Source: Rhizobium sp. AC27/96 (GTDB lineage: Bacteria; Pseudomonadota; Alphaproteobacteria; Rhizobiales; Rhizobiaceae). From it: 64,000 bases of DNA. The stretch covers positions 1-64,000 of the forward strand of contig NZ_LXKN01000021.1 of the NCBI RefSeq assembly GCF_001692325.1, given 5' to 3'. The position numbers and the translations under genes are program-made. Every line of letters starts with the position of its first letter. Position 1 is the stretch's first letter. Positions 59,165-64,000 of this stretch are shown piece after piece. A model generated the notes under the pieces. The model made no database searches, was not told the origin of the DNA, and saw nothing but the letters and a program-made list of their open reading frames with translations.

Positions 59165-60490
59165 ATGCTGCAGCAGGTAAACGAAACTGACGACGCCCTG
59201 ATCGATCGACTGCAACGTTCCGCATTCGATTATTTCATGCTTCACACCAACCCCGAAAACGGGCTGGTCGCCGATACCTCGATCAAGACGAGCCACTGCA
59301 GCATTGCCGCCGTCGGCTTTGCGCTGTCGAGCTATCCGGTCGCCGTCGAGCGCGGATGGATCAGCCGGGCCGAGGCCGCCCAGCGCGTACTGACCACGCT
59401 CGATTTCTTCGCCGACAGCCAGCAGGGCACCGAGCGTGGCGCCACCGGTCATCGCGGCTTCTACTACCACTTCCTCTACATGCAGACCGGCAAGCGCGCC
59501 TGGAACAGCGAGCTGTCGACGATCGACACCGGGCTGCTTCTGCTCGGCGTACTGACGGCTGCTGCTTATTTCAACGGAAACAGCCAGACCGAACGGGATC
59601 TCCGCAAGCAGGCGAAATTTCTCTACGAGCGCTGCGATTGGCACTGGGCCCTGAACAGGGGACCGACGATCAGCATGGGCTGGAAGCCGGGAAGCGGCTT
59701 CCTGCGCTGGCGCTATCAGGGCTATGACGAGGCGATCTTCCTCTACGTGATGGCGCTCGCCTCGCCCACGCATGCCATCCCGCCCTCGAGCTACGACGCT
59801 TTCGCCTCGACCTATACCTGGATGATGTTCAAGGATACGCCCTTCCTCTATGCGGGGCCGCTGTTCATCCACCTGTTCTCGCATGCCTGGATCGACTTCC
59901 GCGGCATCAGCGACAAGCATGTCGCGGACAAGGGCATCGATTACTTCCGCAACACGCAGACGGCGATATCCGTGCAGCGCGACTATACCGAGCGCAATCC
60001 CGGCCATTTCGTCGGTTATGGGAAGGATATCTGGGGCCTCTCGGCCTGCGATGGCCCGAACCCCACGGGCACGAAACATAGCCAGCGATATAGCCCGAAA
60101 GTCTTCGGCTATGCCGCGCGCGGCGCACCGCTTGGACCGGATGACGGCACGATCGCGCCCTGGGGGCCGCTCTCCTGCCTGCCCTTCGACCGCCAAGCCG
60201 CGCTCGACGGCACCAAGGCGCTGCTGGAAACCTATCCCAACCTGCTGCTCGACGGCCGTTTTCCCGGCGGCTTCAATCCGAGCGTCAAGGGTCCCGGCCC
60301 GGAAGGCTGGGTCGACGACCGCTCGGTCGCCATCGACCAGGGCCTGCTCGTCATGATGATTGAAAATGCCCGCACCGGCATGATCTGGGACCTGATGCGC
60401 CAATCGCCGATCCTTCGCCACGGCCTGGAACGCGCAGGCTTCACCGGCGGCTGGCTCGACGAGAAGCAGGCAACGCCCGCCATAGCGTGA
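59165..60490 (+). CDS. Glucoamylase-like protein (candidate GH144 beta-1,2-glucanase)
   Basis: A 441-residue protein of the bacterial glucoamylase-like (alpha/alpha)6 family. Landmarks are RSAFDYFMLHTNPENGLVAD, STIDTGLLLLGVLTAAAYF, WRYQGYDEAIFLYVMALASP and GYGKDIWGLSACDGPN, which are the conserved Glycoamylase/GH144 features. GH144 enzymes cut beta-1,2-glucan, the polymer rhizobia make as cyclic glucans; that substrate is inference here. No signal peptide is visible, so it acts in the cytoplasm unless exported otherwise. It stands alone, followed by a long inverted repeat. Confidence 0.85.
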   Translation: MLQQVNETDDALIDRLQRSAFDYFMLHTNPENGLVADTSIKTSHCSIAAVGFALSSYPVAVERGWISRAEAAQRVLTTLDFFADSQQGTERGATGHRGFYYHFLYMQTGKRAWNSELSTIDTGLLLLGVLTAAAYFNGNSQTERDLRKQAKFLYERCDWHWALNRGPTISMGWKPGSGFLRWRYQGYDEAIFLYVMALASPTHAIPPSSYDAFASTYTWMMFKDTPFLYAGPLFIHLFSHAWIDFRGISDKHVADKGIDYFRNTQTAISVQRDYTERNPGHFVGYGKDIWGLSACDGPNPTGTKHSQRYSPKVFGYAARGAPLGPDDGTIAPWGPLSCLPFDRQAALDGTKALLETYPNLLLDGRFPGGFNPSVKGPGPEGWVDDRSVAIDQGLLVMMIENARTGMIWDLMRQSPILRHGLERAGFTGGWLDEKQATPAIA

Positions 60491-60546
60491 ACTTGATCCT
60501 CGGTAGTTGTCAGGCATCCTCGTCTACATGGCAGCGATGTGCCTGG

Positions 60547-60680
60547 CCCCTCACCCTAGCCCCGCAAGCGGGGCGAGGGGACGATCGAGCTAAACAACTA
60601 TCCTCCTCGCACTAGCGCAATGATTAGCGCGGTAACTCCCTCGCCCCGCTTGCGGGGAGAGGGCTGGGGTGAGGGGCCGT
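60547..60680. repeat. Long inverted REP-like repeat pair
   Basis: A left arm (GCCCCTCACCCTAGCCCC, GCAAGCGGGGCGAGGG) and a right arm (CCCTCGCCCCGCTTGC, GGGGAGAGGGCTGGGG, TGAGGGGC) of about 35 bp are inverted copies with an unpaired 57-bp centre. Each arm has its own CCCCGC/GCGGGG hairpin. It is a common type of intergenic repeat in rhizobia and may end the glucanase transcript. Confidence 0.7.
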
Positions 60681-60730
60681 GTGTGAAAGCCCGGCAAAAC
60701 CTAACTCACCCGACTATAACCTTCGGCGCC

Positions 60731-61720
60731 TCAAAGCCCCTTAATCGCCTCGATCACCTCGTCCTCGACGGAAATTCCCTCCGTCAAGGCCGTTCGTCGC
60801 GAGCTCTGACCGCGCCGGCCGGGCAGGCGCACATTCGGATCACGGCTGATCTCGCTTGCCAGCAACGCTAGCCGCTCTGCGCTATTAGCAACGCTCATCG
60901 CCGCCGGGTTGATGGCGATGATCGTGTGGCCGAGCGCCGGCGGCGCGCCCTTGTCGTCGAAGAGCGAAGAGGATTCGAAAGAATAGTTGGCACCAGTGAG
61001 GCCGGCGGCCAGAATTTCCACCATCAGCGCCAGCGCCGCCCCTTTCGAATCGCCGGCCGGGATCATGGTGCCGGCCAGCGCTTCTTCGGCATTGGTGGTC
61101 GGCTTTCCCTCGCGGTCGAAAGCCCAGTCGGCGGGGATGGGAGCACCCTTCTGCCGCGCCGCCATCACCTTGCCGCGCGCCACTTTCGACAGTGCAAGAT
61201 CGATCACGATCGGATCATCGTCCGGCAATGGCGCGGCAAACGCGACGGGGTTGGTGCCGAAGACCGGCGTCTTGCCGCCCCAGGGCGCCATCGACGCCGG
61301 AGCATTGGCAACCATCAGCGCCACCAGTCCCTGATCGGCGAAACGTTCCACCGTAAGGCCCATGACACCGGCATGATGCGAGCGGCTGATGGCGGCAAGC
61401 GCGATCCCCTGTTCGCGAGCGATATCAGGAAGTACTGCAACGGCAAGATCGAGCGCCGGATAGGCATAGCCATTGCCGGCATCGATGCGCAGCACGGCGG
61501 GAAAGGGTCGGCTCATCTGCGGCACGGCGAAACCATCGGTCTTGCCGGCCTTGGCTTGCCCGGCATAGGCGAGGACACGACGCAATCCATGGCCACCCTG
61601 CCCGGCAGCTTCCGCCGCCACGAGCGCGACGGCCACCGAGCGAGCATTGCCAGCGCTCACCCTGCTGCGCTGCAGCGCCTCCACGACCAGCGTTTCGGCT
61701 TCGGCGAGCGACATATGCAT
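60731..61720 (-). CDS. dpkA: Ldh_2-family reductase, candidate delta-1-piperideine-2-carboxylate reductase
   Basis: A 329-residue NAD(P)H-dependent malate/lactate-dehydrogenase-like (Ldh_2) enzyme. AAGQGGHGLRRVLAYAGQAK, SRSHHAGVMGLTVERFADQG and NPVAFAAPLPDD with DLALSKVARGKV are the family pattern. Members include DpkA, which reduces delta-1-piperideine-2-carboxylate (from D-lysine) to L-pipecolate. Adjacent amaB- and amaA-type genes on the same strand fit that pathway, hence the call; malate or ureidoglycolate activity cannot be excluded from sequence. Confidence 0.8.
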   Translation of the reverse strand: MHMSLAEAETLVVEALQRSRVSAGNARSVAVALVAAEAAGQGGHGLRRVLAYAGQAKAGKTDGFAVPQMSRPFPAVLRIDAGNGYAYPALDLAVAVLPDIAREQGIALAAISRSHHAGVMGLTVERFADQGLVALMVANAPASMAPWGGKTPVFGTNPVAFAAPLPDDDPIVIDLALSKVARGKVMAARQKGAPIPADWAFDREGKPTTNAEEALAGTMIPAGDSKGAALALMVEILAAGLTGANYSFESSSLFDDKGAPPALGHTIIAINPAAMSVANSAERLALLASEISRDPNVRLPGRRGQSSRRTALTEGISVEDEVIEAIKGL

Positions 61721-61801
61721 GGAGCGAGACCTTGAAAATGCAAAGGGAACGAAGGTGTTCTACGCCTTCGTTCCCCTCACCGCAATGCAGCAAAATATCA
61801 G

Positions 61802-63337
61802 CTATTCGACGTCGAACTTGACGCCCTGCGCGAGTGGTAGGGAGCAGCCGTAATTGATGGTGTTGGTCGCCCTGCGCATATAGGCCTTCCAGGCATCCGA
61901 CCCCGATTCGCGGCCGCCGCCCGTTTCCTTCTCACCGCCGAAAGCACCGCCGATTTCGGCGCCGGAGGGACCAAGATTAACATTGGCGATGCCGCAATCG
62001 GAGCCACGCGACGAAACGAAAGTCTCAGCCTCGCGCATGTCATTGGTGAAGATCGAGGACGACAGGCCTTGCGGCACGGCATTATGCAGCGCCAGCGCCT
62101 GGTTGAAGTCGCTATATTTCATCACATAGAGGATCGGCGCGAAGGTCTCCTGCTCGACAGGGCCAGTCTGCTCGGACATTTCGACCAACGCCGGACGAAC
62201 ATAGAAGGCATCGGCGGAGCCATTTTCAACGCGATCGCCGCCCGTGATCTTGCCGCCAGCCGCCTTTGCAGTGGTAAGGGCCGCCTGCATCCTGTCGAAA
62301 GCATGCCTGTCGATCAGCGGACCGACAAGCGTTCCCGCCTCCAGCGGATTGCCGATCGTCACCGAGCCGTAGGCCTTCCGTAGGCGCGGCACCAGCTGAT
62401 CGTAGACGCTGTCGTGAACGAAGAGCCGCCGCAACGTCGTGCAGCGCTGGCCGGCGGTGCCCATGGCCGAGAACGCGACGCCGCGCAAGGTCAGGTCGAG
62501 ATCGGCCGATGGGCAGACGATCGCGGCATTGTTGCCGCCGAGTTCGAGGATGGCGCGGGCGAAACGGCCGGCGAGACGCGGGCCGACGGCGCGGCCCATG
62601 GCTGTGGAGCCAGTCGCCGATACCAGCGGCACTTGGCGGTGATCGACCAGCAGCTCGCCGAGATCGCGTCCGCCGATCAGAAGAGTCGAAAGATTGGCCG
62701 GCGCCTCGCCGCCCTCGGCGACGTAGCGCTTCAATGCCTTTTCGAACAGGGCCTGCACGGCAAGCGCCGTCAAAGGCGTCTTTTCCGAAGGCTTCCAGAT
62801 GGTGGAATTACCGCAGACTATGGCAAGCGCCGCATTCCACGACCAGACGGCAACGGGGAAGTTGAAGGCAGAGATGATGCCGATCGCACCCAGCGGATGC
62901 CAGCTTTCCATCATCCGGTGTTCGGAGCGCTCCGTGGCGATGGTCAGGCCGTAAAGCTGTCGCGAGAGACCGACGGCGAAATCGCAGATGTCGATCATCT
63001 CCTGCACTTCGCCGAGACCTTCGGAGGTGATCTTGCCGACCTCGACGGAAACCAGGCGGCCAAGCGCGGCCTTGCCGGCCCGCAGCTCTTCGCCGAGCAG
63101 GCGGATCAGCTCGCCGCGCTTCGGCGCCGGCACGTCGCGCCATGCGAGAAACGCTTGGTGCGCCTTGTCGATTGCAGCCTTCGCTTCGCCGGCCGAATGC
63201 TCCTTGAGCCGGCCGATCTCCGCCCCGGTCACCGGAGAGGTGACGGCGAGTGTACCGCCGGTATAGCGGTCGGCTGAAACGCCGAGTTCCGTCAAGATCG
63301 CCCTGGTCTCGGCAGCAAGATCTGATGTCGCGGTCAT
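61802..63337 (-). CDS. amaB: ALDH7-type aminoadipate-semialdehyde dehydrogenase
   Basis: A 511-residue NAD(P)-dependent aldehyde dehydrogenase of the ALDH7 group. It shows GIISAFNFPVAVWSWNAALA, ILELGGNNAAIV with the catalytic Glu, GTAGQRCTTLRRLFVHDSVY with the catalytic Cys, and GGEKETGGGRESGSDAWK near the end. ALDH7 enzymes oxidise alpha-aminoadipate semialdehyde (delta-1-piperideine-6-carboxylate) in lysine/pipecolate breakdown. The upstream FAD oxidase gene and downstream reductase gene support that role. ATG 63337 is used. Confidence 0.9.
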   Translation of the reverse strand: MTATSDLAAETRAILTELGVSADRYTGGTLAVTSPVTGAEIGRLKEHSAGEAKAAIDKAHQAFLAWRDVPAPKRGELIRLLGEELRAGKAALGRLVSVEVGKITSEGLGEVQEMIDICDFAVGLSRQLYGLTIATERSEHRMMESWHPLGAIGIISAFNFPVAVWSWNAALAIVCGNSTIWKPSEKTPLTALAVQALFEKALKRYVAEGGEAPANLSTLLIGGRDLGELLVDHRQVPLVSATGSTAMGRAVGPRLAGRFARAILELGGNNAAIVCPSADLDLTLRGVAFSAMGTAGQRCTTLRRLFVHDSVYDQLVPRLRKAYGSVTIGNPLEAGTLVGPLIDRHAFDRMQAALTTAKAAGGKITGGDRVENGSADAFYVRPALVEMSEQTGPVEQETFAPILYVMKYSDFNQALALHNAVPQGLSSSIFTNDMREAETFVSSRGSDCGIANVNLGPSGAEIGGAFGGEKETGGGRESGSDAWKAYMRRATNTINYGCSLPLAQGVKFDVE

Positions 63338-63375
63338 CTCGTTTCCTCTTCCTGTGATGGTGGTTTTTTGTGGTT

Positions 63376-64000
63376 TTAGACCCTAGCGCCGACGAAATGC
63401 GCAGCCTGGGCGCCGACCTCGTACCAGATTTCCTTCGCCGCCCTGAAGCTTGGCTCGACGACGTCGGTCACCGGCAGCGGCAGATCGGCCTCGGAAATCT
63501 GCCCGAGGATGTGCCCGGCAAGCACCTTGCCGAACACGGTGCCCGGCGCAATGCCGCGGCCATTATAGCCGGAAAAGCCGACGACATTCTGCGCCAGCTT
63601 GTGGAAGCGCGGCAGCGCATTGTCGGTCATGCCGATCTTGCCGTACCATTCGCATTCGAAGGGAATATCCCCAAGCTGCGGGAAGAGCTTTTTAAGGGAG
63701 CGCCGGGCCCAGCTCTTGTGGATCGCAAGGCCGGTATTCCGTAGCGCCCCGACGCTGCCGAATACGAGCCGGCCGGCCTGATCCATGCGGAAGGACGAGA
63801 GCACTTCCTTGGTGTCCCAGGCCCCCTCGCGGCCAGGCAGTACGGATTTACGCAAGTTATCGCCGAGCGGCACGGTGGCGAAATTGAAATAGGGAAGATG
63901 CACCTGCTCGTTTCGTACCTGCTCCCACGGACCGGTGCTATAGGCATCCGTCGCAACGACGATCCAGTCGGCGGTGACCTTGCCGCCATCGGTCGAAACC
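63376..64000 (-). CDS. amaA: FAD-dependent amine/amino-acid oxidase, partial (candidate L-pipecolate oxidase)
   Basis: The C-terminal 207 or so residues of a DAO-family flavoenzyme; the gene continues past the right edge. Visible parts are ADWIVVATDAYSTGPWEQVR, HLPYFNFATVPLGDNLRKSV and the C-terminal flavin contact NVVGFSGYNGRGIAPGTVFG. Such oxidases include AmaA, which turns L-pipecolate into delta-1-piperideine-6-carboxylate, the substrate form of the adjacent ALDH7 enzyme; sarcosine- or glycine-oxidase activity is an alternative. It is the promoter-proximal gene of the three-gene unit seen. Confidence 0.8.
   Translation of the reverse strand, partial: VSTDGGKVTADWIVVATDAYSTGPWEQVRNEQVHLPYFNFATVPLGDNLRKSVLPGREGAWDTKEVLSSFRMDQAGRLVFGSVGALRNTGLAIHKSWARRSLKKLFPQLGDIPFECEWYGKIGMTDNALPRFHKLAQNVVGFSGYNGRGIAPGTVFGKVLAGHILGQISEADLPLPVTDVVEPSFRAAKEIWYEVGAQAAHFVGARV

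Noticed and set aside
1..64000. CRISPR array, prophage or insertion sequence
   Set aside because: No regularly spaced direct repeats, phage structural genes or transposase-like frames were seen.

Overview
The window looks like a chromosomal segment of a Rhizobium/Agrobacterium-type alphaproteobacterium (Rhizobiaceae). It is GC-rich with dense genes, and the proteins are of rhizobial type (ffh followed by a chorismate mutase, rplS with a long Ala/Glu tail, glnK-amtB, a Tat-like LolA). Three copies of a roughly 100-bp double-palindrome repeat of the RIME (Rhizobium-specific intergenic mosaic element) kind support this. I see no rRNA, CRISPR array, insertion sequence or prophage. There is one tRNA (Gly, anticodon GCC).

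Layout. 0.2-2.2 kb: MBL-fold hydrolase overlapping an unrecognised gene. 2.3-3.0 kb: an AT-rich orphan gene resembling the CBASS effector Cap15. 3.2-7.2 kb: candidate small RNA, ffh, chorismate mutase, rpsP, rimM, trmD. 7.4-11.5 kb: a block of sensor, envelope and ArsR/SRPBCC genes separating trmD from rplS. 11.9-16.2 kb: rplS, a polar amino-acid ABC transporter lacking its ATPase, leuC. 16.4-24.7 kb: accessory genes (HNH endonuclease with an N-terminal recognition-like domain, exporters with MarR or LysR regulators, oxidoreductases, L,D-transpeptidase). 24.8-33.3 kb: response regulator with a cyclic-nucleotide-binding protein, xthA, lolA, ftsK, amtB-glnK behind a sigma-54 promoter. 33.3-42.2 kb: tesB, UbiH-type hydroxylase, GST, Rrf2-methyltransferase pair, cnoX-LON-Trm112 operon, PrdX deacylase, tRNA-Gly, DUF1007, PAP2 phosphatase. 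42.8-53.7 kb: MipA-like porin, then the most unusual locus. 53.9-58.9 kb: regulator/exporter and regulator/enzyme pairs. 59.2-64 kb: a glucoamylase-fold protein (candidate beta-1,2-glucanase) and a three-gene set fitting D-lysine/L-pipecolate breakdown (dpkA-like, amaB, amaA; the last runs off the edge).

The main candidate for an undescribed system is 43.6-53.7 kb. A two-component pair (OmpR-type regulator; kinase with an acidic periplasmic patch) stands directly upstream of nine co-directional genes that overlap or nearly touch: HAD phosphatase, class III aminotransferase, arginase-fold hydrolase, small EamA/SMR protein, fatty-acid desaturase, alpha/beta hydrolase with a cysteine nucleophile, FemAB/GNAT-like acyltransferase, a second small EamA/SMR protein, and cyclopropane-fatty-acid synthase. 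The short gap between kinase and operon carries five TCAT elements spaced 10-11 bp apart, as expected for tandem binding of an OmpR-family regulator. I infer a regulated membrane-lipid modification pathway: an amine or amino-acid headgroup route, acyl-chain editing, and an ArnE/ArnF-like flippase pair. The product is unknown.

Several regulators have visible operators: MarR (18.3 kb), ArsR (11.5 kb), Rrf2 (36.4 kb), MocR-type (56.8 kb) and TetR (57.8 kb). Functions are inferred from motifs and remembered family features; no database search was run.
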